Shown here in pieces: positions 8,214 to 15,096 of a DNA stretch of 16,416 bases; positions within the stretch are counted from its first letter, which is position 1, and every line of letters begins with the position of its first letter. Below the pieces are notes generated by a model. That model had not been told where the DNA came from. It was given only the letters and a program-made list of their open reading frames with translations, and made no database searches. The position numbers were made by a program, and so were the translations under genes. The DNA is from Giesbergeria sp. (GTDB lineage Bacteria > Pseudomonadota > Gammaproteobacteria > Burkholderiales > Burkholderiaceae_C), in assembly GCA_030690515.1 (NCBI GenBank), contig JAUYGP010000447.1:1-16416 (forward strand), in the 5' to 3' direction.

Positions 8214-8226
8214 TAACGTAGTAATT

Positions 8227-9084
8227 TCAAGAATCGTTCGGTTTGGTCGATGCGGGCTTGGCGGTGATGACATTGGCCCGGCTTTTGGCACCGTCCTGCC
8301 AAAACGACAGCTTGCTGTACTGCTCGAACAGGTCCGGCGGCAGGATCGTCTCGCGCCGCTGTAGCGCCACCTGTGGGCGCACCTGGTGCAACCCGTGCAG
8401 CCCCAGCGCTTCATCAAACTCTGGCGCGTCGTATTTCACTTGCTCGAAGTTGTGCGCAAATTCAGGCTCGCCCAAGAACTGGTAAATCAAAGGCAGCACT
8501 TTTTGCGGCGCCTGCGCCAGCAGCTCGTAGTCCACCAGCAACAGTGAGCTGGCGTGTTCGCCGTAAAAGGCTTCTTTGAGCGCCGTCCACGGGTAGCCCA
8601 CCATGCGGTTGCGCTGGGCAAGGGTATCTACGCGGCTGTAGACGGTGTTGCGCTCGGTGTCGTCACTGAACAGCCGGGTGATCTCGTAGGGGTTGGCGCG
8701 GTAGCGGCGCTCGATGCTGTCCATCACCCAGGCGACGTTGCGCACGCAGGCAATCAGTTTGGCCCCGGGGAACAGGTCCATAAGCGCCGGCATCTGGGCG
8801 CTCCACATGCGGTTGGTGTCAAAGACGACTTGCTTGTCGGCCTGGTCGGCGTAGTAACTGTCAAACAGGCCGCGCACCAGCCGGCGGCGTTGCTCGGTGC
8901 TGACGACGGGGCCAAATTCACTGCCCGCGCCCAACTGGTTGAGCATGCCTTTGAAGAGGCCACCCACTGGGCTGGTCATGCCTGCGTAAAAGCGTGGGTT
9001 CTGCAGCAGCAGTGCAGACAGCAGGGTGGAGCCTGCACGGGGCAGGCCCGTGATGAAGTGGTAGCGGGGCGAATCAGCGGACAT
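8227..9084 (-). CDS. PAPS-dependent sulfotransferase family protein (285 aa)
   Basis: Predicted to transfer a sulfuryl group from PAPS to a hydroxyl acceptor. The 5'-phosphosulfate-binding loop TGLPRAGSTLL lies at residues 11-21, and the 3'-phosphate-binding pattern CVRNVAWVMDS (R115, S123) follows at the usual distance. The length suits a single-domain cytosolic sulfotransferase; there is no signal peptide or membrane segment. Start chosen at ATG 9084, six residues before the first core strand. The longer frame to 9201 only overlaps the kinase gene. The ATG sits inside the last codons of the upstream APS kinase gene (overlap 9074-9084), and no Shine-Dalgarno is seen, so translational coupling is likely. 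The neighbouring kinase would supply its co-substrate. The acceptor is unknown: protein tyrosine, glycan or small molecule are all possible. Confidence 0.85.
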   Translation of the reverse strand: MSADSPRYHFITGLPRAGSTLLSALLLQNPRFYAGMTSPVGGLFKGMLNQLGAGSEFGPVVSTEQRRRLVRGLFDSYYADQADKQVVFDTNRMWSAQMPALMDLFPGAKLIACVRNVAWVMDSIERRYRANPYEITRLFSDDTERNTVYSRVDTLAQRNRMVGYPWTALKEAFYGEHASSLLLVDYELLAQAPQKVLPLIYQFLGEPEFAHNFEQVKYDAPEFDEALGLHGLHQVRPQVALQRRETILPPDLFEQYSKLSFWQDGAKSRANVITAKPASTKPNDS

Positions 9085-9628
9085 TGGAGGAATCAAACAG
9101 GCAAAGCGGGTGGAACCGTTGGTCAAGGATGGTTTGCACCATGGCTTCGATGGACAGCGTTTCAGTGTCAAAAACGAATTCCGGGTGGTTGGGGCTCTCA
9201 TAAGGGGCGTCCCACCCGGTCAAGCCGGTGAGCTGCCCGGCTTTGGCCTTGGCATACAGACCCTTGGGGTCGCGCCGGGCGCATTCATCGACCGAGGTGC
9301 TTAAGAAGATTTCCACGAACTGCGCCGGATCAAACAGCGCCCGCACCCGCTGACGGCCTGCAGCAAAGGGAGAAACAAAGGCGCATACGACGGTGATGCC
9401 CGCGTTGGCCATCAAACGGGCCACCTCCCCGGCCCGGCGGATGTTCTCGCTGCGGTCGGCCGCCGAGAGGCCGAGGTCTGAGCACAGGCCGCGGCGCAGG
9501 TCGTCGCCGTCGAGAACGTAGGACAAGCGACCCGAGATACTCAATGCTTGCGAGAGCGCATGTGCCAGAGAGGTTTTACCTGCGGCGGGCAGGCCGGTGA
9601 TCCAATAGACGTGTGCTTGTGCTGGCAT
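9074..9628 (-). CDS. cysC: Adenylyl-sulfate (APS) kinase (184 aa)
   Basis: Phosphorylates APS with ATP to give PAPS. Walker A is GLPAAGKT (12-19). The conserved APS-binding core DGDDLRRGL (40-48), ENIRRAGEVARLM (61-73), VCAFVSP (81-87) and RDPKGLYAKAKAG (119-131) are all present, so it should be active. It is a stand-alone kinase, not fused to CysN. Start chosen at ATG 9628, which puts the P-loop at the usual distance from the N-terminus; an in-frame ATG at 9661 would add 11 residues and cannot be excluded. The gene overlaps the sulfotransferase gene by 11 bases. No ATP sulfurylase or PAPS reductase genes are next to it, so the likely job is PAPS supply for sulfation rather than cysteine synthesis. 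The symbol describes family, not orthology to the assimilatory gene. Confidence 0.9.
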   Translation of the reverse strand: MPAQAHVYWITGLPAAGKTSLAHALSQALSISGRLSYVLDGDDLRRGLCSDLGLSAADRSENIRRAGEVARLMANAGITVVCAFVSPFAAGRQRVRALFDPAQFVEIFLSTSVDECARRDPKGLYAKAKAGQLTGLTGWDAPYESPNHPEFVFDTETLSIEAMVQTILDQRFHPLCLFDSSNVR

Positions 9629-9672
9629 ATTTGATTTTTCTGGCTGAAAAATGCCTGCCATGAAAAAAAACG

Positions 9673-9709
9673 GCGCAAATTAAGTATTTTTTTGCGCTAG
9701 CGCAAAAAA
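9673..9709. promoter_or_regulatory. Perfect palindrome and half-site upstream of the APS kinase gene
   Basis: GCGCTAGCGC (9694-9703), flanked by six T on one side and six A on the other, makes a perfect 22-base palindrome at 9688-9709. A further half-site GCGCAAA at 9673-9679 pairs with TTTGCGC at 9691-9697. The array lies 45-81 bases upstream of the chosen kinase ATG, in the 130-base gap after the hydrolase gene. It could be an operator overlapping the promoter. On either strand it could also form a hairpin with a four-base CTAG loop and act as a terminator. I found no convincing -35/-10 pair. Confidence 0.45.
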
Positions 9710-9758
9710 CATTAACCCGTTTATACCCTGTCTTGCACCCACCGCTCGGATACCCCCG

Positions 9759-10649
9759 CTACACCAACGCCTCCAGGCAAGCCCGCATCACCCCCGGGTG
9801 CAACGCCATATCCACATGCGCCACTCCGGCGATCAAACGGTTATCAGCGCCCCGCAAGGTGGCGGTGCTCGCGGGGAAGACGATGTTGTCGCAGTTGGAA
9901 TACCAGCAGGTAAACAACGCCGCACGCCCCGGCGGCTCTGCGCCGCCCAGCGCACCCACCCAATCACCCTGCAGCGCCATCTGCCGGCCATTGACCGCAC
10001 GCGAGAAGCGCCCGGCCCAGGTGCCGCCATGCGGCGTGCCCAGGGTGATGGCGTGGTGCATGCGTGCGTCGGACTGGTACGCGCGCAGCCAGGCACGGAT
10101 GGCCAAGCCCCCCATGCTGTGCCCGATGAGCAGCGGCGCCATGCCGGTGGCTGCGGTCACGCTGCGCACGGCGTCCTCCACCAGGGGCGCATAGTCGTCG
10201 ATCGAGCCGAATACCGGCTCGAGGTTGACGGCCACATAGGCGTGGCCGCTGGCGCGCAGGCGCTCCATCCACGGCAGCCACAGGCCCCGGTTGCACACAA
10301 AACCGTGCACCAGCACCACGCCACGCTGCCCGGTGGGCGTGCTCGGCAGCCAGTCGGGCACCGACTGGCTGCGAAACGGCTGGCGCCAGCAGAACACCAC
10401 CAGCGCCACACCTAGTTCGCGCCACCAGGCGCGCCAGACCTGGGCCACACGGGCGCGCGGAGCCGGGTCGTCGCGGTTGGTGTGGTGCATCAGCAGGAAC
10501 TGCAGGCCCATCACCAGGCCAAAGAACAACCAGCCCAGCGCCAAGCCGCCCAGGGCCCATGCGGGCGAATGCGGCCACACACCGAGCAACCAGGCCAGGT
10601 TGCCGAGCACGATGCCCAGGGTCAGAAGGGTTTGCAGGCGGGCAATCAT
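9759..10649 (-). CDS. Membrane-anchored alpha/beta hydrolase, lipase/esterase-like (296 aa)
   Basis: Two hydrophobic segments (about 5-25 and 30-53) precede a basic and Trp-rich linker and then an alpha/beta hydrolase domain. The domain has VVLVHGF (oxyanion strand, HG at 115-116), the nucleophile elbow IGHSMGG (Ser178), TLGTPHGGT, a likely acid Asp254 in NCDNIVFPAS, and the catalytic His278 in GVAHVDM. This is the complete triad pattern of triacylglycerol-lipase or esterase-type proteins; the substrate is unknown. Start chosen at ATG 10649, where the first hydrophobic segment begins. The longer frame to 10781 overlaps the divergent gene. It ends 130 bases before the APS kinase gene, so it is probably a separate transcript, though read-through is possible. 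Confidence 0.78.
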   Translation of the reverse strand: MIARLQTLLTLGIVLGNLAWLLGVWPHSPAWALGGLALGWLFFGLVMGLQFLLMHHTNRDDPAPRARVAQVWRAWWRELGVALVVFCWRQPFRSQSVPDWLPSTPTGQRGVVLVHGFVCNRGLWLPWMERLRASGHAYVAVNLEPVFGSIDDYAPLVEDAVRSVTAATGMAPLLIGHSMGGLAIRAWLRAYQSDARMHHAITLGTPHGGTWAGRFSRAVNGRQMALQGDWVGALGGAEPPGRAALFTCWYSNCDNIVFPASTATLRGADNRLIAGVAHVDMALHPGVMRACLEALV

Positions 10650-10702
10650 GGCGTGGGGCAGTGGTCTAATGAAAGTCACATTGTGCAACCTGACCCGAGC
10701 CC

Positions 10703-11440
10703 ATGGACGCTGCTGAAACCATCCGCAATTGCATCTCCGACGTGACCGCCCTGCGCCTGAGCCGCCAGAGCGACCCGGCACTGGCCCAGGCGGTGCTGGA
10801 GGTCAAGCAACTGCAGTCCCGCCGCTTCATGGGCACCTATGCAGACCTCATGGCCGACCCCATGGTGGAGCCGGCCACGCGCTTTTTTCTCGATGAGTTG
10901 TACAGTCCGGGCGACTTTACCGCCCGCGACGACCAGTTTGGCCGCATCGCAGGCACGCTGCAGACGGTGTTCCCCAAGCCCGTGGTGCAGACCGCCGTCT
11001 CGCTGGGCGTGCTGCATGCCCAGACGGAGCTTCTCGACCAGGCCATGGGCCGCGTCTGGCTCACCCTGGCCGGCACGCCCGATGCCGCGCGCTATGTGGC
11101 AGCCTGGCGCGCCGTGGGCGAGCGCCATGCGCGCCACGAGCAACTGGGCAGCGTGCTCACCATCGGCAAAGACCTGACACGCCTCACGCGCATGCCCGGC
11201 CTGCGCACCATGCTGCGCATGATGCGCAAGCCCGCGCAGGCGGCGGGCCTGGGTGCCTTGCAGCATTTTCTGGAAACGGGCTTTGATACCTTTGGCGCAC
11301 TGGCACGCCAGCGCGGCGCAGTCGAGCAATTTTTGTCCACGGTGCACGAGCGCGAGGCACAACTGATGCAGACCATGTTCGAAGCCCCCGCTGTCGCCTG
11401 CGCGACCGAACTGGCCACCACCCTAGGACAAGCCCGATAA
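10703..11440 (+). CDS. Conserved hypothetical protein (245 aa)
   Basis: I do not recognise a named domain. It is a soluble, mostly helical protein with no signal peptide or membrane segment. Its most distinctive part is ATRFFLDELYSPGDFTARD (about residues 57-75), followed by a long Leu/Ala-rich region and a basic segment RMPGLRTMLRMMRKP. I believe this FFLxELY pattern marks a family of uncharacterised proteins in Burkholderiales, but that is from memory. The first ATG (10703) gives a start 53 bases from the divergent hydrolase gene; the ribosome site is weak. The fadD gene follows 71 bases downstream on the same strand, so co-transcription with lipid metabolism is possible. Confidence 0.72.
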   Translation: MDAAETIRNCISDVTALRLSRQSDPALAQAVLEVKQLQSRRFMGTYADLMADPMVEPATRFFLDELYSPGDFTARDDQFGRIAGTLQTVFPKPVVQTAVSLGVLHAQTELLDQAMGRVWLTLAGTPDAARYVAAWRAVGERHARHEQLGSVLTIGKDLTRLTRMPGLRTMLRMMRKPAQAAGLGALQHFLETGFDTFGALARQRGAVEQFLSTVHEREAQLMQTMFEAPAVACATELATTLGQAR

Positions 11441-11511
11441 CGCCAAGCACCCGCTTGCTTAAATAATGACGCCCCACCTCTCTCACCCCTTTTTTGACGG
11501 TTGAACCACGC

Positions 11512-13197
11512 ATGGACAAGATCTGGCTGAAGAATTACCCCGCAGGCGTACCCCACGACGTGCAACCCGAGCAATACCGCTCGGCCGCACACCTGCTGGA
11601 AGAGGCGATGCGCACGCATGCGGCCAACCCCTTCTCGGTATGCATGGAGCGCTGGATGTCCTACCGCGAGCTCGACCGCCTCAGCACCGCGCTGGGGGCC
11701 TGGCTGCAGGGCCAGGGACTGGAACCCGGAGCGCGCGTAGCCATCATGCTGCCCAACATTCCGCAGTTCGCTGTGACCATGGCCGCCGTGCTGCGCGCGG
11801 GCTACACCTGCGTCAACGTCAACCCGCTCTACACCGCACGCGAACTGGAGCACCAGCTCAAAGACTCTGGCTCGACAGCCATCGTCATCCTGGAGAACTT
11901 CGCCCATACGCTGTCCGAGGTGATTGACCGCACCGGCGTGCAGCATGTGGTCATGGCCTCCATGGGCGACCTGCTGGGCTTCTGGTACGGCCAGTGGATC
12001 ACCTTTGCCGTGCGCCACCTGGCCAAGATGGTGCCCGCCTACGACCTGCCCCTGTCCCAGGGGCGCAAGGTGGTCAGCTTCAAGAAGGCACTGGCCCTGG
12101 GCGCGCGCCGCAGCCTACAACCCAGCCAGGCCAACCTCGACTCGATCGCCTTCCTGCAGTACACCGGCGGCACCACGGGCCTGTCCAAGGGCGCCGTGCT
12201 CACGCACCGCAACATCGTTGCCGCCACGCTGCAGGCCGAGGCCTGGTTCACCCCGGCACTGGCCCAAATCGGTGACGTGCGCAAGGCCAACAACGTCGCG
12301 GCGCTGCCGCTGTACCACATCTTCGCGCTCACGCTGTGCCTGCTGGCCATCCGCCAGGGCTCCCACCTGACGCTGATTCCCAACCCGCGCGACATCCCCA
12401 AGTTTGTCGAGGTGCTCAAGAAACGTCCCTTCCACATGCTGCCCGCAGTGAACACGCTGTTCAACGCGCTGCTGCAGAACGCGCAGTTCCGGGCGCTCGA
12501 CTTCTCGCACCTGTGCGTGTCGCAGGCCGGTGGCATGGCAGCGTCCGAGGGCACGGCACAGCAGTGGCAGAAGGTGACCGGCCACACCATGATCGAAGGC
12601 TGGGGCATGAGCGAGACCTGCGCCATCGGCACCAACAACCCGGTGAACAACACCGAGTTCAGCGGCAACATCGGCCTGCCGCTGCCCGGCATCGACATTG
12701 CCATCAAGGACGACGAGGGCAATAGCGTTCCCCAGGGCGAGTCGGGTGAAATCTGCATCCGGGGCCCCAACGTCACCCCGGGCTACTACAACCAGCCCGA
12801 AGAAAACGCCAAGGCCTTCACGCAAGACGGCTTCATGCGCACGGGCGACATCGGCATCATGGACGCCGAGGGCTTCACACGCATCATCGACCGCAAGAAG
12901 GACATGATCCTGGTCAGCGGCTTCAATGTCTTCCCGAACGAGATCGAGAACGTCATCTCCACCTGCCCCGGCGTGCTCGAATGCGCTGCCGTGGGCATTG
13001 CCGACGAGAAACAGGGTGAGGCGGTGAAGGTGTTTGTGGTGCGCAGCGACCCCGCCCTGACGGAGGACGATGTGGTGCGCTACTGCCACGACAACCTCAC
13101 CGGCTACAAGCGACCCAAGTACATCGAGTTCCGCGACGACCTGCCCAAGACCAATGTGGGCAAGATCCTGCGGCGGGAATTAAGGTCAACCCCCTGA
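11512..13197 (+). CDS. fadD: Long-chain-fatty-acid--CoA ligase (561 aa)
   Basis: Activates long-chain fatty acids to acyl-CoA with ATP, at the inner face of the cytoplasmic membrane, for beta-oxidation. The N-terminus MDKIWLKNYPAGVP has the form seen in FadD. Adenylation motifs are all present: YTGGTTGLSKG (217-227), GWGMSET (around 363-369), TGDIG (444-448), RKKDMILVSGFNVFP, and the C-terminal catalytic Lys in TNVGKILRREL (K551). The length matches the 560-residue family. ATG 11512 was preferred over a TTG six codons upstream because it gives the family N-terminus. It is followed closely by a hairpin element. Confidence 0.93.
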   Translation: MDKIWLKNYPAGVPHDVQPEQYRSAAHLLEEAMRTHAANPFSVCMERWMSYRELDRLSTALGAWLQGQGLEPGARVAIMLPNIPQFAVTMAAVLRAGYTCVNVNPLYTARELEHQLKDSGSTAIVILENFAHTLSEVIDRTGVQHVVMASMGDLLGFWYGQWITFAVRHLAKMVPAYDLPLSQGRKVVSFKKALALGARRSLQPSQANLDSIAFLQYTGGTTGLSKGAVLTHRNIVAATLQAEAWFTPALAQIGDVRKANNVAALPLYHIFALTLCLLAIRQGSHLTLIPNPRDIPKFVEVLKKRPFHMLPAVNTLFNALLQNAQFRALDFSHLCVSQAGGMAASEGTAQQWQKVTGHTMIEGWGMSETCAIGTNNPVNNTEFSGNIGLPLPGIDIAIKDDEGNSVPQGESGEICIRGPNVTPGYYNQPEENAKAFTQDGFMRTGDIGIMDAEGFTRIIDRKKDMILVSGFNVFPNEIENVISTCPGVLECAAVGIADEKQGEAVKVFVVRSDPALTEDDVVRYCHDNLTGYKRPKYIEFRDDLPKTNVGKILRRELRSTP

Positions 13198-13300
13198 GCG
13201 GCTACGCCGCTTCCCCCTTCTCTTGCAGCGCTGCGCGCTGCGGAAGGGGGACACCGCCAGCGCGGCGGGGCGGCCCTTGCGCGGCGGTCGCTGGCCCGGA
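13197..13300. repeat. GC-rich double-hairpin intergenic element after fadD
   Basis: A small hairpin AGCGGC-TAC-GCCGCT (13197-13211) is followed by a larger one. In the larger one CCCCCTTC (13213-13220) pairs with GAAGGGGG (13243-13250), and inside it GCAGCGC (13225-13231) pairs with GCGCTGC (13235-13241) around a three-base loop. A GCGGCGGGGCGGCCC-type tail follows. I recognise this general pattern as a dispersed intergenic element of Comamonadaceae genomes, from memory only. It begins within the fadD stop codon, so it may protect the fadD mRNA end or aid termination, although there is no U tract. Confidence 0.55.
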
Positions 13301-13338
13301 TCGCGCCCACGGTTTAGCTCAATTTTTGATAGCACATA

Positions 13339-14265
13339 ATGCCCACTGATACAGCGTTATCACCCGAAATCACCGTTTTTGAGCGTGGCTGGCTGTCGTC
13401 GAACAACATCCTGTTCATCGGCCAGCGTTCGGGCACCGCGCTGGTGGACACGGGCTACTGCACGCACAGCGCACAGACCGTGGCACTGGTGCGTTCGGCC
13501 CTGGGCGAACAGCCGCTCGAACGCATCCTCAACACCCACCTGCACAGCGACCACTGCGGTGGCAACGCCGCGCTGCAGGCCGCCTGGCCCGGCGTGCAGA
13601 CCGCCATTCCACCCGGACAGGCCGCGCATGTGCGCGACTGGGACCCCTACGCCCTGAGCTACACCCCCACAGGCCAGGAGTGTCCGCAGTTCCGCTGCGA
13701 CGCGGTGCTGCAGCCCGACACCGAGGTGCTACTGGGCGACAAACCCTGGCAGGTGCACGCTGCGCCGGGGCACGATCCGCATTCCATCGTGCTATTCGAG
13801 CCGCAAGACCGCATCCTGATCTCGGCCGATGCGCTGTGGGAAAACGGTTTTGGCGTGGTCTTCCCTGAACTGGAGGGTGCGCAGGCCTTCGCCGAGGTGT
13901 CCGACACCCTCGACCTGATCGAGAAGTTGGCGCCATGCACCGTCATCCCCGGCCACGGCCCGGTGTTCCACGACGCCCCGCGCGCTCTGGGCGTGGCGCG
14001 CAAGCGGCTCGATGGTTTTGTGCAGCAACCGCTCAAACATGCGCTCTACGCGGCCAAGGTGCTGCTCAAGTACAAACTGCTCGAATGGCAAGAAATCTCC
14101 GTATCGAACCTGCGCGCATGGACCGATGCCACGCCCTACTTCGGCGCCATGCACGAGCGGCATTTCAGTGACCGCAGCCAGAGCGAATGGCTGGAAGGGC
14201 TGATGAACGAACTGGTGCGCTCGGGCGCGGCGCGGCGCGAGGGCGATCTGCTCGTCAACCTTTAG
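13339..14265 (+). CDS. MBL-fold metallo-hydrolase (308 aa)
   Basis: Predicted zinc-dependent hydrolase of the metallo-beta-lactamase fold. The metal-binding motif THLHSDHCGGN gives H67, H69, D71 and H72. Further ligands are H145 in APGHDPHS, D164 in ISADALWE and H206 in IPGHGPVF, so the full two-metal set is present. The C-terminal 90 residues are helical, as in many MBL enzymes of unknown substrate. There is no signal peptide, so it is cytoplasmic. The start ATG follows an AT-rich stretch (CAATTTTTGATAGCACATA) without a clear Shine-Dalgarno. It lies 141 bases after fadD and converges on the GST gene with only 21 bases between stops. Substrate is not predictable here. Confidence 0.85.
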   Translation: MPTDTALSPEITVFERGWLSSNNILFIGQRSGTALVDTGYCTHSAQTVALVRSALGEQPLERILNTHLHSDHCGGNAALQAAWPGVQTAIPPGQAAHVRDWDPYALSYTPTGQECPQFRCDAVLQPDTEVLLGDKPWQVHAAPGHDPHSIVLFEPQDRILISADALWENGFGVVFPELEGAQAFAEVSDTLDLIEKLAPCTVIPGHGPVFHDAPRALGVARKRLDGFVQQPLKHALYAAKVLLKYKLLEWQEISVSNLRAWTDATPYFGAMHERHFSDRSQSEWLEGLMNELVRSGAARREGDLLVNL

Positions 14266-14286
14266 GCACGACGCCGGACGCCTGCG

Positions 14287-14985
14287 TCACATTTCCATCA
14301 CCACCGGCCCGCCCTTCTGGATGGCGCGCTGGTACGCAGGCCGGGCCTGCATGCGTGCGCAGTAGGCCTGCAAATGGGGGCGCTCGGCCGCCTTGGCGCC
14401 GCGCGAGAGCGCTGCCTCGACGGCAAAACTCATCTGGAAATCCGCCATGCTCAGGCGCTCGCCCGCAAACCAGCGGTGGCGGCCCAGGTGGTCTTCCATG
14501 TAGGCCAGGCCCGCCTCGACATTGGGGTCGATGAGTTGCTGCTGCACCTTGGTGCACAGGGCCCGTGCGATCGGCTTGACGAAAAAGGGCATGGGCTGGC
14601 CCGGAATGCTGACAAACACCAGCTTCATCACCAGCCAGTTCATCAGCGAGCCCTCGGCGTAGTGCATCCAGAAGCGGCAGCGCCGGTGCTCGGGCGTGCC
14701 GGGCGCGGGCTGCAGGTGGGCCATGTCGCCCGTGGCGCTGGCGCCATAGGTTTCCACCAGGTATTCAATGATGGCGCCCGACTCGGCAATCGTCTCGCCC
14801 TTGTCCGTAATGACGGGCGACTTGCCCAGCGGGTGCACCTTGCGCAGCGCCGCAGGCGCGAGGCGGGTGCGCGGGTCGCGCGCATAGACCTTGAGCTTGT
14901 ACGGCACGCCCAGTTCTTCCAAAAGCCAGAGGATGCGCTGCGAGCGCGAGGTTTCGAGGTGGTGAACGGTCAGCATGGTCGCCAT
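14287..14985 (-). CDS. Glutathione S-transferase family protein (232 aa)
   Basis: The N-terminal thioredoxin-like domain starts TVHHLETSRSQRILWLLEELG, with Ser13 near the position of the catalytic Ser of Ser-type GSTs. It has the cis-Pro in GKSPVI (Pro57) and the glutathione-binding ESGAIIEYL (Glu68, Ser69). The helical C-terminal domain includes LAYMEDHLGRHRWFAGE and LSMADFQMSF, which is the conserved N-capping segment of GSTs. Length is normal for the family. Two possible starts, ATG 14985 and ATG 14976, differ by three residues; neither has a good ribosome site. Cytosolic detoxification or stress role is inferred from family. Confidence 0.87.
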   Translation of the reverse strand: MATMLTVHHLETSRSQRILWLLEELGVPYKLKVYARDPRTRLAPAALRKVHPLGKSPVITDKGETIAESGAIIEYLVETYGASATGDMAHLQPAPGTPEHRRCRFWMHYAEGSLMNWLVMKLVFVSIPGQPMPFFVKPIARALCTKVQQQLIDPNVEAGLAYMEDHLGRHRWFAGERLSMADFQMSFAVEAALSRGAKAAERPHLQAYCARMQARPAYQRAIQKGGPVVMEM

Positions 14986-15044
14986 CTTAGGCAGAAACCC
15001 CGCGGTGCGCTGGCCCGCATCACGATACAGTTGCTATGCTAAAA

Positions 15045-15083
15045 ATAGCTACTAGCGCTTACCTCGCAAGCGATAGAGGCCAA
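15045..15083 (+). repeat. Family-type intergenic element, copy B
   Basis: ATAGCTACTAGCGCTT (15045-15060), a seven-base loop, then AAGCGATAG and AGGCCAA. The arms 15052-15060 and 15068-15076 pair over nine bases with one mismatch. It matches the element at 8173-8213 along its whole length. It lies between the lytic transglycosylase stop and the GST start. Read on the minus strand the hairpin is followed by TAGCTATTTTT, so it may also serve as terminator of the transglycosylase gene. Confidence 0.6.
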
Positions 15084-15096
15084 AAACACCAAAACT

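Noticed and set aside
8157..8417. An 87-codon N-terminal extension of the giant gene frame
   Set aside because: It overlaps the sulfotransferase coding sequence, is rich in Arg, Ser and Cys as expected for an off-frame reading, and crosses the intergenic element; DUF4347 starts just after the ATG at 8156.
8554..9231. A 225-codon + strand frame opposite the sulfotransferase and kinase genes
   Set aside because: It is antisense to two genes with complete catalytic motifs, and its translation shows no domain.
14266..14286. Short inverted repeat GACGC-CT-GCGTC between the MBL and GST genes as a bidirectional terminator
   Set aside because: It is only five base pairs with a two-base loop, has no U tract, and overlaps the GST stop codon; too weak to call.
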